A DNA stretch of 64,000 nt from an uncultured Gammaproteobacteria bacterium. GTDB lineage: Bacteria > Pseudomonadota > Gammaproteobacteria > UBA4575. A program made the position numbers and the translations under genes. Positions 1-11,615 of this stretch are shown piece after piece (within the stretch, counting starts at the first letter, position 1; every line of letters starts with the position of its first letter). Location of the stretch: positions 957,501 through 1,021,500 of the forward strand of contig OX638335.1 in NCBI GenBank assembly GCA_951812785.1, written 5' to 3'. The notes beneath the pieces were generated by a model that did no database searches, was not told the DNA's origin, and was given only the letters and a program-made list of their open reading frames with translations.

Positions 1-439
1 GCAAATGGTGGATATCTATGAACGAGAAAATAGTGGTGTCATTGGTGTGCAGAAAGTGCTTCAAGAAAATGTTGGTAGTTACGGGATTGTTTCTGGTGAT
101 GAAGTGGGCGATAAATTATGGAGAATCTCTGGAATAGTGGAAAAACCTAAACCAGAGGAAGCACCGTCTAATATCGCCGTAGTGGGGAGATATATATTAG
201 ATGCCTCTATATTTAAAATCTTGGAAGAAACTGATACTGGGGCAGGTGGCGAACTGCAGTTAACGGATGCAATGGCAAACCAAATAAAATCCAGATCTGT
301 TTATGCTTATGAGTTCGAAGGTACTCGTTATGATTGCGGTAGTAAACTTGGTTACTTGCAGGCTACGGTTGAATACGGGATGAAGCATGCTGAGATTGGC
401 AGTGAGTTTTCTGAATATTTGAAAAATCTTAAGGGCTGA
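1..439 (+). CDS. galU: UTP-glucose-1-phosphate uridylyltransferase, C-terminal part
   Basis: Cut by the left edge of the window; the reading frame is already open at base 2, so the first visible ATG (base 5) is internal. The visible 145 or so residues match the C-terminal half of bacterial GalU, including EKPKPEEAPSNIAVVGRY, the GGELQLTDA stretch and YDCGSKLGY, which is the usual order in this nucleotidyltransferase. GalU makes UDP-glucose from UTP and glucose-1-phosphate for envelope and polysaccharide precursors in the cytoplasm. The stop is TGA at 437-439. No promoter or start can be judged here. Confidence 0.95.
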   Translation, partial: QMVDIYERENSGVIGVQKVLQENVGSYGIVSGDEVGDKLWRISGIVEKPKPEEAPSNIAVVGRYILDASIFKILEETDTGAGGELQLTDAMANQIKSRSVYAYEFEGTRYDCGSKLGYLQATVEYGMKHAEIGSEFSEYLKNLKG

Positions 440-533
440 TTTTACACTTCAGCCGACAATCTCATAAGAGCTGAATTCTGCTATTGGTTAAATTGGGGTA
501 AAAGCAATTTCGAATGGCTGCGCCATGATTAAC

Positions 534-556
534 TTACGAGTAGGAATTACTCGTAA
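534..556 (-). terminator. Hairpin just beyond tRNA-Asn
   Basis: A perfect 9-bp inverted repeat (TTACGAGTA at 534-542, TACTCGTAA at 548-556) with a 5-base loop lies 3 bases beyond the 3' end of the minus-strand tRNA-Asn. No strong U-run follows it on the minus strand, so it may be a weak terminator or a processing structure. The function is inferred from position only. Confidence 0.4.
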
Positions 557-559
557 AAT

Positions 560-635
560 TGGCTCCTCGGGACGGGCTCGAACCGCCGACCTAGTGATTA
601 ACAGTCACCCGCTCTACCAACTGAGCTACCGAGGA
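560..635 (-). tRNA. tRNA-Asn (anticodon GTT)
   Basis: The reverse complement folds as a complete 76-base cloverleaf including an encoded CCA: acceptor TCCTCGG pairs with CCGAGGA, the D arm is GCTC-GAGC, and the T loop is GTTCGAG. The anticodon loop CTGTTAA reads GTT (genomic AAC at 600-602). The discriminator base is G. It stands alone on the minus strand, with a hairpin immediately downstream. Confidence 0.97.
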
Positions 636-1048
636 TCAGGAAGGCCGGAATGTTACTGGTCTCTACTGTTTCGGTCAACTCTCAGATTTTCTATCGAATA
701 TCGTAATTTCCCTAACGTTTATCTCATCAGCTAGTGAATTATATAGAAATGTGGACTGCTAATAGTATATGAGAGTTAATGCGTTAGGTAATTCACTTTC
801 AGTGTTAATCAACGGGCTTATTATTCCTACTTTAGGCACAGATCATCAGATAATTTACAATCGGTACGGTTTTTTTGTGTGCTGTTGAACTTAATACAGT
901 AGCCGAAGGAACGTCATGGAGACTTAGGGATTAAGGAGAATTTTGGGTGAGTAGTGTTACGATAATGGAATATGAAGGTCACCAAATTAGGTTGGCTGAA
1001 AATGAATACTAGTACAGTTTACGCTGAAGTTAGTTCTGGCGAATAAAA
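636..1048. other. Non-coding stretch with no supported gene
   Basis: About 400 bases with stops in all frames. I see no conserved protein or RNA gene. The only coding hint is a 21-codon frame at 947-1012 (listed separately). It probably holds the upstream region of tRNA-Asn and decayed DNA. Confidence 0.5.
947..1012 (+). CDS. Possible very short ORF or gene remnant
   Basis: A GTG at 947 follows a good ribosome binding site (AAGGAG at 933-938) and opens a 21-codon frame ending TAG at 1010-1012, reading in part GHQIRLAENEY. The length is too short to recognise. It could be the N-terminal stub of a lost gene or a chance frame behind an SD-like sequence. No neighbour supports a role. Confidence 0.15.
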   Translation: MSSVTIMEYEGHQIRLAENEY

Positions 1049-1097
1049 AACTGGTCGTATGCTACCTGCAATTATTGCGGGTAGCGTACGACCAGTT
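1049..1097 (-). terminator. Long rho-independent terminator of the aminotransferase gene
   Basis: Two 23-base arms (1049-1071 and 1075-1097) are complementary except for two G-U type pairs and enclose a 3-base loop. On the minus strand the stem runs straight into TTTTTTATTC, the expected U-tract. The stem overlaps the stop codon (1096-1098) of the aminotransferase gene, so the end of the coding region is part of the terminator. Confidence 0.85.
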
Positions 1098-2280
1098 AAC
1101 CTAATGCTTTTTTAAGCCGTTGTGTTGCATCGGCTAGTTTATCTTTTGAAGTGGCGAAAGAAATACGCATGTACCCTGGCAAACCAAAAGCAGTGCCTGG
1201 TACCACGGCTATGCCACATTTGGTCAATAAGTAAGTCGCAAATTCAGCATCATTTTTTACATTTTCAGTTTGCTTGATTGCTTCATCTATATTGGCGAAG
1301 CAATAGAAAGTACCTTGTGACTGAGAGCAGGTTATACCATTTACTTTATTTAATTCTTCGACTACGAAATCATGACGTTCTTCAAAAGCAGCACTCATAT
1401 TACTTACACACTGTTGGTCTGACGACAGCGCTGCTTCGGCTGCCGCTTGGGAGATCGAGCAAGGATTAGAAGTACTTTGGGACTGAATGTTTTTCATGGC
1501 CTCAATAATATTTGCTGGGCCTGCTGCATAGCCGATACGCCACCCGGTCATTGAGTAAGCTTTTGATACCCCATTAAGTACTAACGTTCTTGATTTCAAT
1601 TCAGGGCATACTGACAAAATATTGCTGAATTTTTTGCCCTTAAACAATATGTGTTCATACATATCGTCAGTGGCAATTAAAATTTGCGGATTTTTGATTA
1701 ATACCCCAGCTAAACTTTTGAGTTCGCTTTCTGTGTAGTTTGCCCCCGTAGGATTTGAAGGGCTATTTAACACTAGCATTTTGGTTTTAGTGCTGATTTT
1801 ATTGGTGAGTTGTTTCGCAGTGATTTTAAAAGATTGTGTATGGTCTGCCACTATAAAAGCCGGGATGCCGTCTGCTAATAACACCATATCCGGATATGAG
1901 ACCCAATATGGTGCAGGGATGATGACTTCATCGCCTTTCTCAATTACGGCTTGACATAAATTATAAAAGCTTTGCTTGCCACCATTAGACACTAAAATTT
2001 CTTTAGGCGAATATGAAAGCCCATTGTCGTGCGCAAACTTATCAATAATTGCGGTTTTAAGTGAGTTCGTCCCATCAACCGCGGTATATTTTGTTTGGCC
2101 CGACTGTATAGCATCTATGGCAGCTTGTTTAATATGGTCTGGGGTGTCAAAGTCAGGCTCTCCGGCGGCTAAATTAATGACGTCCACATCTTCAAGGCGA
2201 AGCTGGCGGGCCTTTGCGGTAACCGCTAATGTAGGGGAAGGTTTGATTCTTCGCACGCGAGAAGCTAATTTAATGTTCAA
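1096..2280 (-). CDS. Aspartate/aromatic aminotransferase, class I PLP enzyme
   Basis: A 394-residue fold-type I aminotransferase of the aspartate aminotransferase Ib group. Visible motifs are NLAAGEPDFDTP near 36-47, NSPSNPTGA at 172-180 and the PLP-binding lysine K240 in VSKAYSMTGWRIGY. It should exchange the amino group between aspartate (perhaps also other amino acids) and 2-oxoglutarate in the cytoplasm. The gene is divergent from uvrB across an 81-base promoter region and ends in a strong terminator. Substrate range cannot be read from sequence alone; aspC or aatA would be the usual symbols, so I leave the field blank. Confidence 0.9.
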   Translation of the reverse strand: MNIKLASRVRRIKPSPTLAVTAKARQLRLEDVDVINLAAGEPDFDTPDHIKQAAIDAIQSGQTKYTAVDGTNSLKTAIIDKFAHDNGLSYSPKEILVSNGGKQSFYNLCQAVIEKGDEVIIPAPYWVSYPDMVLLADGIPAFIVADHTQSFKITAKQLTNKISTKTKMLVLNSPSNPTGANYTESELKSLAGVLIKNPQILIATDDMYEHILFKGKKFSNILSVCPELKSRTLVLNGVSKAYSMTGWRIGYAAGPANIIEAMKNIQSQSTSNPCSISQAAAEAALSSDQQCVSNMSAAFEERHDFVVEELNKVNGITCSQSQGTFYCFANIDEAIKQTENVKNDAEFATYLLTKCGIAVVPGTAFGLPGYMRISFATSKDKLADATQRLKKALG

Positions 2281-2361
2281 TTGTGTAAATTTTCCTAACA
2301 GATGTTTCAGTGTGATTTCGGGCCGTGATCATACTGTATTTTACCGGTGTCGATAAAGTAA

Positions 2362-4389
2362 ATGGCTAAAGAATTTCGAATTGAATCATCATTTGAACCG
2401 TCAGGTGACCAGCCTACTGCTATTGCAGAATTAGTTGAGGGTTTAAACGATGGCCTTGCACAGCAAACTTTACTGGGAGTAACTGGCTCAGGTAAAACTT
2501 TTACTATTGCAAAGGTGATAGAGCATGTGCAGCGACCAACAATTATTTTAGCACCAAATAAAACTTTAGCTGCGCAATTATATGGAGAGATGAAATCATT
2601 CTTTCCACGTAACTCGGTCGAGTATTTTGTTTCCTACTACGATTACTATCAACCCGAAGCCTATGTGCCCTCAAGCGATACCTTTATTGAGAAGGATGCT
2701 TCGGTAAATGATCATATTGAGCAGATGCGTTTATCGGCGACCAAGGCACTATTTGAGCGCAATGATACCATTATTGTAGGCACTGTTTCGGCAATTTATG
2801 GTTTGGGTGATCCACGCTCATATTTGAATATGGTGTTACATCTTGATCGTGGTGATATTACAGATCAAAGAGCATTACTACGACGTCTAACTGAACTCCA
2901 ATATAAGCGCAATGATATAGAGCTAAAACGCGGAACATTCCGTGTGCGTGGGGAAGTCATTGATGTGCATCCGGCGGAATCAGAGCGCGAAGCGATTCGT
3001 ATTGAGTTATTCGATGATGAAATAGAACAACTAAGTTACTTCGATCCTTTGACTAGTGAAGTGTTAAGACGTGTGCCCAGATTGACGGTTTATCCTAAAT
3101 CACACTACGTGACACCTAGAGGGGTAATACTTGAGGCAATAGCCTCAATCAAAGAAGAGCTTAAAGATCGTCTGGATGGCTTGAGAGGGACAGAGAAGTT
3201 AGTGGAAGCGCAACGCCTTGAACAGCGGACTCAATACGATTTGGAAATGATGCAAGAGTTAGGTTATTGCAACGGTATTGAAAATTACTCGCGTTATTTG
3301 AGTGGTCGAGGACCCGGTGAACCACCTCCGTGCTTATTAGATTATCTTCCTGATAATGCGTTAATGGTGATGGATGAGAGTCACGTGTCGGTACCCCAGT
3401 TTGGTGGTATGTATAAAGGTGATCGTTCTCGCAAAAGCACACTAGTAGAATATGGATTTCGTTTACCTTCTGCATTAAATAATCGGCCGCTAAAGTTTGA
3501 GGAATTTGAAGAATTATCTCCTCAGGTAATTTACATATCTGCCACGCCGGGTAATTACGAAATTGAAAGGTCTTCACAAGTTGTAGAACAGCTTGTTCGG
3601 CCGACGGGCCTAATTGATCCGGTCATTGAGATACGTTCAGTAGCCTCGCAAGTTGATAATGCTTTGTCAGAAATTAATGAGCGAGCGGCAAAAGGTGAAC
3701 GCGTATTAATTACTACACTGACCAAACGAATGTCAGAAGATTTGACGGAATATTTAGAAGAGAATGGAGCGCGTGTTAGATATCTGCATTCCGATATTGA
3801 TACTGTTGAACGAGTGGAGATTATTCAAGACCTTCGTAAAGGTATATTTGATGTCTTGGTGGGAATTAACTTATTACGTGAGGGTTTAGATATTCCAGAA
3901 GTTTCATTAGTGGCGATATTTGATGCTGACAAAGAAGGTTTTTTAAGATCTGATAGATCATTAATTCAAACCATTGGGCGTGCGGCGAGAAACCTGAACG
4001 GCAAAGCCATTTTATATGCAGACAAAATCACTGGTTCTATGCAACGCGCGATTGAAGAAACAGATCGACGCAGAGAAAGACAACAAAAGTATAATAAGAA
4101 ACATAATGTCACGCCCTATAGTGTTCAAAAGTCTATCGGCAATATTATGGAGGGTGCGCAATCTCGCTATGATCAGCAGCGTTATAAACAAATGCATGAA
4201 ATTGCCGATGTCAGTGGCGATTATGCAGTGCTGACGCCTGAGCTGGCCGTCAAGCAGATTAAGCAGCTTGAACAAAAAATGTATGATTTTGCCCGCAATT
4301 TAGAATTCGAGGATGCGGCAAGAGTCAGGGATGAAATTCATCGCTTAAAGAACTTTGTCTTGGGTACGCCAGACATAGAGGCCAGCTAG
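2362..4389 (+). CDS. uvrB: UvrABC system protein B
   Basis: 675 residues, the usual UvrB length. The Walker A motif GVTGSGKT is at 39-46, the flexible beta-hairpin [12 protein letters not shown] at 92-103, a DESH helicase box is near residue 337, and helicase motif VI (QTIGRAARN) lies further on. The last 35 residues are a UVR domain for UvrC contact. UvrB verifies damaged DNA after UvrA loading and recruits the UvrC nuclease in nucleotide excision repair. The ATG at 2362 gives the canonical N-terminus. A TACTGTAT half-site upstream recalls a LexA box, but its second half is missing. Confidence 0.98.
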   Translation: MAKEFRIESSFEPSGDQPTAIAELVEGLNDGLAQQTLLGVTGSGKTFTIAKVIEHVQRPTIILAPNKTLAAQLYGEMKSFFPRNSVEYFVSYYDYYQPEAYVPSSDTFIEKDASVNDHIEQMRLSATKALFERNDTIIVGTVSAIYGLGDPRSYLNMVLHLDRGDITDQRALLRRLTELQYKRNDIELKRGTFRVRGEVIDVHPAESEREAIRIELFDDEIEQLSYFDPLTSEVLRRVPRLTVYPKSHYVTPRGVILEAIASIKEELKDRLDGLRGTEKLVEAQRLEQRTQYDLEMMQELGYCNGIENYSRYLSGRGPGEPPPCLLDYLPDNALMVMDESHVSVPQFGGMYKGDRSRKSTLVEYGFRLPSALNNRPLKFEEFEELSPQVIYISATPGNYEIERSSQVVEQLVRPTGLIDPVIEIRSVASQVDNALSEINERAAKGERVLITTLTKRMSEDLTEYLEENGARVRYLHSDIDTVERVEIIQDLRKGIFDVLVGINLLREGLDIPEVSLVAIFDADKEGFLRSDRSLIQTIGRAARNLNGKAILYADKITGSMQRAIEETDRRRERQQKYNKKHNVTPYSVQKSIGNIMEGAQSRYDQQRYKQMHEIADVSGDYAVLTPELAVKQIKQLEQKMYDFARNLEFEDAARVRDEIHRLKNFVLGTPDIEAS

Positions 4390-4493
4390 ACCCTCTACTT
4401 TGGTATTTCTATTGGGCTAGCTACAAATCGTAGTTTGACTGTGCTACCTTTCGCAATCCTGTTGGAGCGCTGGGATCATCAAGCGTAAGTTGC

Positions 4494-4570
4494 AGGCGCG
4501 TAGCTCAGCTGGTTAGAGCACCACCTTGACATGGTGGGGGTCGTTGGTTCGAATCCAATCGTGCCTACCA
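4494..4570 (+). tRNA. tRNA-Val (anticodon GAC)
   Basis: A 77-base cloverleaf with encoded CCA. Acceptor AGGCGCG pairs with CGTGCCT (one G-U), and the anticodon stem CCACC/GGTGG carries loop TTGACAT, giving anticodon GAC at 4528-4530. The T arm contains GTTCGAAT. It lies between uvrB and thrS, about 100 bases after the uvrB stop. Confidence 0.97.
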
Positions 4571-4726
4571 CACGTGCGACTGGGTAGTCGTCGCAAGCAA
4601 AGATCGGCGCAGCCAAACAATATATTTTTTAGTTTGCGTGAACGAGATTCCAGATTTAAATAATCTCGTAGTTATACAATATTAAAATCATGTGGCCTTT
4701 AGTATGGGTCACCACTGGAGAACAAT
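4571..4726 (+). promoter_or_regulatory. thrS upstream/leader region with a hairpin
   Basis: 156 bases without a gene. They contain an 8-bp perfect stem (ACGAGATT at 4642-4649, AATCTCGT at 4662-4669) and a ribosome binding site GGAGAA just before the thrS ATG. In E. coli thrS mRNA carries an operator that mimics tRNA-Thr. Whether this hairpin plays that role is not decidable by eye. Confidence 0.35.
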
Positions 4727-6637
4727 ATGCCTCAAATCACTTTGCCTGATGGCAATACAAAATCCTTTGATAATCCTGTCACTGTTGCTGAAGTAGCGCA
4801 GTCCATTGGTCCTGGTCTGGCTAAAGCCACTATTGCTGGAAGAGTTAACGGACAATTAGTCGATGCCTGTGTAGAAGTTATTGAAGATGCAGATTTGTCT
4901 ATCATTACTAGCAAAGATGAACAAGGCATAAAAATTATTCGTCACTCATTTGCTCATTTGATCGGGCACGCGGTCAAACAACTATTTCCGACTGCAAAAA
5001 TGGCGATTGGCCCAGTCATCGAAAACGGCTTTTATTACGATATAGACTACGAGCGCAGTTTTACGCCAGAAGATTTAGAGGCGATAGAAAAGCGTATTAG
5101 CGAATTGGTTAATGAAGATTACGATGTCATTCGAAAAGTGGTTTCAAAACAAGAAGCCGTTGCTGTTTTCGCTGAGCGTGGTGAATCGTATAAAGTAGAA
5201 ATTGCCAGTCAAATTCCTGATGGTGAAGTTATTGCTTTGTATTACCATCAAGAATACATAGATATGTGTCGTGGGCCACACGTTCCAAATACAAAGCATT
5301 TGCGTGCGTTTAAGCTAACTAAACTGGCGGGCGCTTATTGGCGTGGTGATTCAAACAACCAAATGCTGCAACGTATTTATGGCACAGCATGGCCAGATAA
5401 AAAGCAACTCAAGCAATATATCCAGCGTATAGAAGAAGCTGAAAAACGTGATCATCGCCGCTTGGGTAAGCAGATGGATTTGTTCCACTTTCAAGAAGAA
5501 GCGCCGGGTATGGTGTTTTGGCATGCGCGAGGTTGGGAGTTATATCGTATTATCGAGCAATATATTCGCGATAAACTTTCTACACATAACTATAACGAAG
5601 TGCATACACCGCAAGTGTTAGATCGTAGTTTATGGGAGAAATCTGGCCATTGGGATAAATTTGGCGACATGATTTTCTCAACACAGTCAGAAAATCGAGA
5701 GTTTGCCGTTAAGCCGATGAATTGCCCATGCCATGTGCAATTGTTCAATCAAGGCTTGAAAAGTTATCGCGACTTGCCTTATAAAATTGCTGAGTTTGGA
5801 ATTGTGCACCGTAACGAGCCGTCTGGAACTTTACATGGCTTGATGCGTGCACGGCGCTTTGTTCAGGATGATGCTCATATATTTTGTACAGAAGATCAGT
5901 TGCAGCAACAAGTTGCTGAGCTGATTGATCTTACGTTTGATGTTTATAAGGACTTTGGTTTCGATCAAATCGAATTAGCACTGTCCACTCGACCTGAAGA
6001 ACGTGTTGGTGAAGAGTCTTTATGGGATCAAGCCGAGGCCAGTCTCAAAGTGGCTTTGGAAGATAAAGGCCTGGAGTATGTTTTGCAGCCAGGTGAGGGT
6101 GCGTTTTATGGCCCTAAGATCGAATTCACCTTGCGTGATAGTCTGGAGCGCAGATGGCAGTGCGGCACAATCCAGTTGGATTTCTCAATGCCTACGAGAC
6201 TTGACGCGAGTTACGTCAGCGAAGAGGGTTCGCGGAAAACCCCGGTGATGATTCATCGAGCAATACTTGGATCTTTAGAGCGATTCATCGGTATACTAAT
6301 CGAGCATCACGCGGGGAATATGCCGCTCTGGTTGGCATCAATTCAGGCTGTTGTATTGAATATTACTGATGCTCAGGCCAAATATGTACAAAAAGTACAA
6401 AAAATGCTGATAAATGAAGGCTTTCGAGTGAATCTCGACTTGAGAAATGAAAAGATAGGTTATAAGATTCGCGAGCACACAATTCAACGCGTTCCATATC
6501 TGTTGGTCGTAGGTGATCGAGAGGTGGAATCGCAGTCTGTGGCCGTTCGTACGCGTCAAGGTGAAGAGCTAGGCTCAATGAGTATTGAGGAGCTAGTAGT
6601 ATTATTTGCCAATGATAGCAAGCGGCGGACACATTAG
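4727..6637 (+). CDS. thrS: Threonine-tRNA ligase
   Basis: 636 residues, close to the usual 640. An N-terminal TGS domain (about 1-62) is followed by the editing domain with [12 protein letters not shown], then the class II catalytic core ([34 protein letters not shown]) and a C-terminal anticodon-binding domain (about 535-636). It charges tRNA-Thr and hydrolyses mischarged Ser-tRNA-Thr. It heads the thrS-infC-rpmI-rplT cluster, as in E. coli. The start ATG has GGAGAA 4 bases upstream. Confidence 0.98.
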   Translation: MPQITLPDGNTKSFDNPVTVAEVAQSIGPGLAKATIAGRVNGQLVDACVEVIEDADLSIITSKDEQGIKIIRHSFAHLIGHAVKQLFPTAKMAIGPVIENGFYYDIDYERSFTPEDLEAIEKRISELVNEDYDVIRKVVSKQEAVAVFAERGESYKVEIASQIPDGEVIALYYHQEYIDMCRGPHVPNTKHLRAFKLTKLAGAYWRGDSNNQMLQRIYGTAWPDKKQLKQYIQRIEEAEKRDHRRLGKQMDLFHFQEEAPGMVFWHARGWELYRIIEQYIRDKLSTHNYNEVHTPQVLDRSLWEKSGHWDKFGDMIFSTQSENREFAVKPMNCPCHVQLFNQGLKSYRDLPYKIAEFGIVHRNEPSGTLHGLMRARRFVQDDAHIFCTEDQLQQQVAELIDLTFDVYKDFGFDQIELALSTRPEERVGEESLWDQAEASLKVALEDKGLEYVLQPGEGAFYGPKIEFTLRDSLERRWQCGTIQLDFSMPTRLDASYVSEEGSRKTPVMIHRAILGSLERFIGILIEHHAGNMPLWLASIQAVVLNITDAQAKYVQKVQKMLINEGFRVNLDLRNEKIGYKIREHTIQRVPYLLVVGDREVESQSVAVRTRQGEELGSMSIEELVVLFANDSKRRTH

Positions 6638-6653
6638 TTCATAGGAGCAGCAT

Positions 6654-7178
6654 ATCAGCGGTAGTAAAGACGTTCGCATGAACGAAGACATATTGGATCC
6701 AAATGTTAGATTGATAGATGCCGAAGGTGAAAATGTTGGTGTAGTTGCTACGGTAGAAGCGTTACGAATTGCGGGTGAAGCCGCACTTGATCTTGTCGAA
6801 ATATCGCCTAATGCACAGCCGCCGGTTTGTCGCGTTATGGACTACGGCAAGTTTAAGTTTGAGCAGAATAAGAAAGCTCATCAAGCGAAAAAGAAGCAAA
6901 AGCAGATTCAGGTTAAAGAAATTAAATTTCGACCCGGGACTGAAGAAGGCGATTACAAGGTTAAACTACGGAAGTTGACTGAGTTTTTGCAGGATGGTGA
7001 TAAAACTAAAATCACTATTCGTTACCGCGGCAGAGAAATGCAGCACAAAGAATTAGGCGCTCAGTTGCTTGATAGGATTGAAGCAGATTTGAGTGAGTAT
7101 GGTGACGTAGAACAACGTCCCAAAATGGAAGGAAGACAGCTAATCATGGTGTTATCACCATTGAAGAAGCTAAAGTAG
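6654..7178 (+). CDS. infC: Translation initiation factor IF-3, starting at a rare AUC codon
   Basis: The frame contains all IF-3 landmarks: [24 protein letters not shown], then [16 protein letters not shown] and the C-terminal [13 protein letters not shown]. The first in-frame ATG (6678) falls at the position of the internal RINGEI segment of other IF-3 proteins and has no ribosome binding site. Upstream in frame, ATC at 6654 sits 6 bases after AGGAG (6643-6647), and a TAG lies just before (6642-6644). Known: infC in enterobacteria starts with AUU, and IF-3 discriminates against it to autoregulate. I infer the same with AUC here, giving 174 residues. The starting ATG at 6678 would give 166 residues. 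Confidence 0.9.
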   Translation: MSGSKDVRMNEDILDPNVRLIDAEGENVGVVATVEALRIAGEAALDLVEISPNAQPPVCRVMDYGKFKFEQNKKAHQAKKKQKQIQVKEIKFRPGTEEGDYKVKLRKLTEFLQDGDKTKITIRYRGREMQHKELGAQLLDRIEADLSEYGDVEQRPKMEGRQLIMVLSPLKKLK

Positions 7179-7207
7179 TTACATAATTATTATAGGACTG
7201 TTAGGAA

Positions 7208-7405
7208 ATGCCTAAATTAAAGACAAACCGAGGCGCAGCAAAACGCTTTAAAAAAACTGCGACTGGAAAGTTTAGATGCAAACCATCGCATTTACGTCAT
7301 ATTTTGACTAAGAAAAGCACCAAACGTAAGCGTCATTTGCGTTCTATTGATGTTGTAACGGCGGTAGATACACCAATGATTCGTAGAATGCTGCCTTACG
7401 CTTAA
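7208..7405 (+). CDS. rpmI: 50S ribosomal protein L35
   Basis: 65 residues, strongly basic, starting [17 protein letters not shown] and ending with IRRMLPYA, which is diagnostic of bacterial L35. It lies 29 bases after infC and 21 bases before rplT, the standard infC-rpmI-rplT order. Known from E. coli: L20 represses this pair through a structure in the upstream mRNA. I did not identify that structure here. Confidence 0.98.
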   Translation: MPKLKTNRGAAKRFKKTATGKFRCKPSHLRHILTKKSTKRKRHLRSIDVVTAVDTPMIRRMLPYA

Positions 7406-7426
7406 TATATTTAAAGGAAATAAGTA

Positions 7427-7780
7427 ATGTCTAGGGTAAAACGCGGTGTTACCGCACGTGCACGACACAAGAAAGTATTAGCAAAAGCTAAAGGTTACTA
7501 TGGTGCGCGTAAAAACGTTTATCGTGTTGCTAAACAAGCAGTCACAAAAGCAGGCCAATACGCATACCGTGATCGTCGTCAAAGAAAAAGACAGTTCCGT
7601 TCTCTATGGATTGTGCGAATTAATGCAGCGGCACGTCAGTTTGACATTTCATACAGCCGTTTAATTAACGGCTTGCAGAAAGCATCAATTGAAGTGGATA
7701 GAAAAGTATTAGCTGACTTGGCGGTACATGATATTGCTGCATTCGGACAGTTAGCAGAGAGAGCTAAAGCGCAGCTATAA
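7427..7780 (+). CDS. rplT: 50S ribosomal protein L20
   Basis: 117 residues starting [18 protein letters not shown], with the long basic N-terminal extension and globular C-terminal half ([20 protein letters not shown]) typical of L20, an early 50S assembly protein and the usual translational repressor of the operon. AAAGGAAA precedes the ATG. A strong terminator follows at 7808-7837, so the ribosomal part of the cluster ends here. Confidence 0.98.
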   Translation: MSRVKRGVTARARHKKVLAKAKGYYGARKNVYRVAKQAVTKAGQYAYRDRRQRKRQFRSLWIVRINAAARQFDISYSRLINGLQKASIEVDRKVLADLAVHDIAAFGQLAERAKAQL

Positions 7781-7807
7781 GTTTCGCTATTTTGGTTTTA
7801 GTTGTAT

Positions 7808-7837
7808 AAGGGAAAGGCTTAACCTTTCCCTTTTTAT
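7808..7837 (+). terminator. Rho-independent terminator after rplT
   Basis: The 10-bp stem AAGGGAAAGG (7808-7817) pairs with CCTTTCCCTT (7823-7832) across a 5-base loop and is followed by TTTATTT. Position and form fit termination of the thrS-rplT transcript before pheS. Confidence 0.9.
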
Positions 7838-7879
7838 TTGGGGAAGTCTAAACACGTTATAACACTTACGTTTCTATAG

Positions 7880-8890
<1,011 letters not shown>

Positions 8891-8919
8891 GTATTGATGA
8901 ATAATATGAGAGTGTTGGC

Positions 8920-11307
8920 GTGAAATTTAGCGAAAATTGGTTGCGACAGTGGGTGAATCCAGAGGTAACAAGCGAGCAGCTTGGGCATCAATTGACCATG
9001 GCTGGTTTAGAGCTTGATGGTATTGCAGCAGCATCACCAGATTTGACAGGTGTGATTGTCGCTAAGATTGAATCAGTTGAACCTCACCCTGATGCAGATA
9101 AGTTGCAAGTATGCCAAGTCAGAGTTGGTAATAATGAAATACGGCAAATTGTATGCGGAGCAAAAAATGCACGTGCAGGATTAATTACCGCATTAGCTAC
9201 CGAAGGGGCAAAGTTGCCTGGTGATGTGAAAATAAAAGCAGCTAAATTACGTGGCGTAGAGTCATTCGGAATGCTATGTGTTTCCACCGAGTTAGGTATA
9301 GAGGAAGAGGGTGAAGGAATCCTTGAGCTAGATGATAGTTTAACTATCGGCGTTTCGCTGATGAATGCGCTAGACTTGAACGATGTCGTGTTCGATATTG
9401 ATCTAACTCCTAATCGTTCTGACTGTTTAAGCATAGAAGGTATTGCGCGAGAAGTGTCTGCGCTTTACCAATTACCAATTAACACACCAGAAATATCGAG
9501 CGTTAAAAAAGACAATGATGATCAATTTGCGATAGAAGTTGAAAGTAGAGAAGCATGCCCGCGTTATTGCGGACGCGTTCTTCGTGGTGTTAATGCTGCT
9601 GCAAATACTCCTCCATGGATGAAAGAACGTCTGCGTCGTGGTGGTATACGCTGTATTAATATTATTGTCGATATTAGCAATTACGTCATGCTAGAACTCG
9701 GTCAGCCGATGCATGCATTTGATCTTGATAAGCTTAACAAGAAAGTCGTTGTGCGCATGGCGCAAGCGGGTGAGAAGTTAGTCTTGTTAGATGGTAAAGA
9801 AATATCACTGGAAAAAGATAATCTAGTCATTGCAGATGCAAAGCAAGCATTAGCGCTTGCGGGCGTGATGGGAGGTAATGATTCTGCTGTACAGCTGGAG
9901 ACAAAAAATATATTTCTAGAATGCGCTTACTTCAATCCTCTCGCAATAGCAGGTAAAGCGCGTGACTTTGGGTTACATACAGAATCGTCGCATCGTTTTG
10001 AACGTGGTGTTGACCCTGAGTTAGCTATGCGCGCCATTGAGCGTGCTAGTGAACTTGTTAAAACTCATGCTGGTGCAGTGGTGGGTCCGGTAAATGAAAT
10101 CACTAGTAAAAAATATTTGCCGGTATGTAGTGAGATTTCACTATCGATTCCCAAAGTCACTAGAGTATTGGGTATCGAGGTTGATGTTGCTGAAGTGACT
10201 AGTATATTGGAAGGATTGCATTGTATCGTTAAGCTAGCTGGTGATGATCGTATTCTTGTGACTGCACCAAGTTATCGTTTCGATATTGACGTTGATGTTG
10301 ATTTGATTGAAGAGATTGCACGTCTTAAAGGTTACGATCAATTTCCAACACAAGCACTTTCGGCAAATGTAGCTATTTCTGGAGGCAAGAAAAAATCAGA
10401 TGCTATATTTTCTCTTCAAGAGAATTTTTCAGCATTGGGTTATAACGAGGCGGTGACGTTTAGTTTCACCGAGCAAAAGAATTGTCTGTTGTTCTGCGAT
10501 AGAGAGCCCAAGCAATTAGCAAACCCTATTTCAACTGGTCTCTCTAATATGCGTACCAGTATCTGGCCGGGTCTATGTGAAGCAGCGAGTCACAATTTAA
10601 AGCGTCAACACGCTACAGCAAAATTATTTGAAGTTGGACGCAAATACCTGATGTCTGCAAATGGCTTAGAGCAAACAGAAGTGATTGCCGGCGTAGCAGT
10701 CGGTGAGGTCAATCCTCGACAATGGGGGTTAGAGACTAGGCAGGTCGATTTTTATGATGTGAAGGGCAATCTTGATCAGTTATTTGAGAAATTGGGTTTG
10801 ACAGATAGAATTAGCTATCAAACTCATAGCCAACAAGGATTGCATCCAGGGAAAACAGCACAAATTGCTATAGATAATCAACCTATAGGTGTGATCGGTA
10901 GTTTGCACCCCAAAATATTAAAGCCATTGGGTTTGGCTAAGCGAGAAGTGGTAGTTTTCGAGCTAAAAATCGATGAGAAGCTAACGAATACGCCTATTTC
11001 GAGGTTTAAGACTTGGTCTAAGTTTCCTCAGGTGAGGCGTGACTTGTCGTTTCTACTGGCTGTGGAAACGCCTACACAGCAACTGTTGGATGAAATATTC
11101 GGTTTACAAATAAGTGAGTTGCGAGAGATTGTTATATTTTCTGTTTATCAGGGCGAAGGCGTGCCTTTTGGAGCAAAAAGCGTGTCTTTAGGCTTGATTT
11201 TACAGAACTTTTCTAGCACTCTTACAGAACAGCAAATAGAGCAAACCATGACAGACATCATTTCTCTTCTGGCAAGTAAATTTAACGTGAAGTTGAGAAG
11301 CGGCTAA
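8920..11307 (+). CDS. pheT: Phenylalanine-tRNA ligase beta subunit
   Basis: 795 residues from a GTG start that gives the canonical [15 protein letters not shown] tRNA-binding (EMAP-like) domain spans about 40-150 ([13 protein letters not shown]), B3/B4 editing and B5 domains follow, and a C-terminal anticodon-binding domain closes the protein ([14 protein letters not shown]). It pairs with PheS, whose stop lies 29 bases upstream. It is followed after 5 bases by ihfA, the standard gammaproteobacterial order. Confidence 0.98.
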   Translation: MKFSENWLRQWVNPEVTSEQLGHQLTMAGLELDGIAAASPDLTGVIVAKIESVEPHPDADKLQVCQVRVGNNEIRQIVCGAKNARAGLITALATEGAKLPGDVKIKAAKLRGVESFGMLCVSTELGIEEEGEGILELDDSLTIGVSLMNALDLNDVVFDIDLTPNRSDCLSIEGIAREVSALYQLPINTPEISSVKKDNDDQFAIEVESREACPRYCGRVLRGVNAAANTPPWMKERLRRGGIRCINIIVDISNYVMLELGQPMHAFDLDKLNKKVVVRMAQAGEKLVLLDGKEISLEKDNLVIADAKQALALAGVMGGNDSAVQLETKNIFLECAYFNPLAIAGKARDFGLHTESSHRFERGVDPELAMRAIERASELVKTHAGAVVGPVNEITSKKYLPVCSEISLSIPKVTRVLGIEVDVAEVTSILEGLHCIVKLAGDDRILVTAPSYRFDIDVDVDLIEEIARLKGYDQFPTQALSANVAISGGKKKSDAIFSLQENFSALGYNEAVTFSFTEQKNCLLFCDREPKQLANPISTGLSNMRTSIWPGLCEAASHNLKRQHATAKLFEVGRKYLMSANGLEQTEVIAGVAVGEVNPRQWGLETRQVDFYDVKGNLDQLFEKLGLTDRISYQTHSQQGLHPGKTAQIAIDNQPIGVIGSLHPKILKPLGLAKREVVVFELKIDEKLTNTPISRFKTWSKFPQVRRDLSFLLAVETPTQQLLDEIFGLQISELREIVIFSVYQGEGVPFGAKSVSLGLILQNFSSTLTEQQIEQTMTDIISLLASKFNVKLRSG

Positions 11308-11312
11308 ATACT

Positions 11313-11615
11313 ATGGCGCTGACAAAAGCAAATATGGCTGAGAATTTATTTGAGGAGCTCGGCCTTAATAAAAGAGAAGCCAAGGAATTGGTAGAAGTCT
11401 TCTTTGAAGAAGTTCGATTGGTGCTTGAGGAAGGTGAGGAAGTTAAATTATCCGGTTTCGGTAACTTTATACTTCGAGATAAGGGCCAGCGCCCTGGTCG
11501 AAATCCAAAGACTGGAGAAGAAATACCCGTAACAGCTCGACGAGTAGTAACATTTCGTCCTGGGCAAAAACTAAAATCAAGGGTAGAAGAATATGCTGGA
11601 AGCCAGCAACAATAG
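11313..11615 (+). CDS. ihfA: Integration host factor subunit alpha
   Basis: 100 residues beginning [13 protein letters not shown], with the DNA-bending arm signature [21 protein letters not shown] of the HU/IHF family and the alpha-subunit C-terminus [13 protein letters not shown]. It forms a heterodimer with IHF beta and bends DNA at specific sites. The 5-base gap after pheT indicates co-transcription. Its last 23 bases overlap the next gene. Confidence 0.97.
   Translation: MALTKANMAENLFEELGLNKREAKELVEVFFEEVRLVLEEGEEVKLSGFGNFILRDKGQRPGRNPKTGEEIPVTARRVVTFRPGQKLKSRVEEYAGSQQQ

Noticed and set aside
525-734. A 69-codon plus-strand open frame
   Set aside because: It runs straight through the antisense of tRNA-Asn, and its peptide is the familiar artefact of tRNA antisense translation.
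2332-2351. TACTGTAT before uvrB as an SOS (LexA) box
   Set aside because: The left half-site is good, but the right half (ACAG at the required spacing) is absent. SOS control of uvrB here is not supported.
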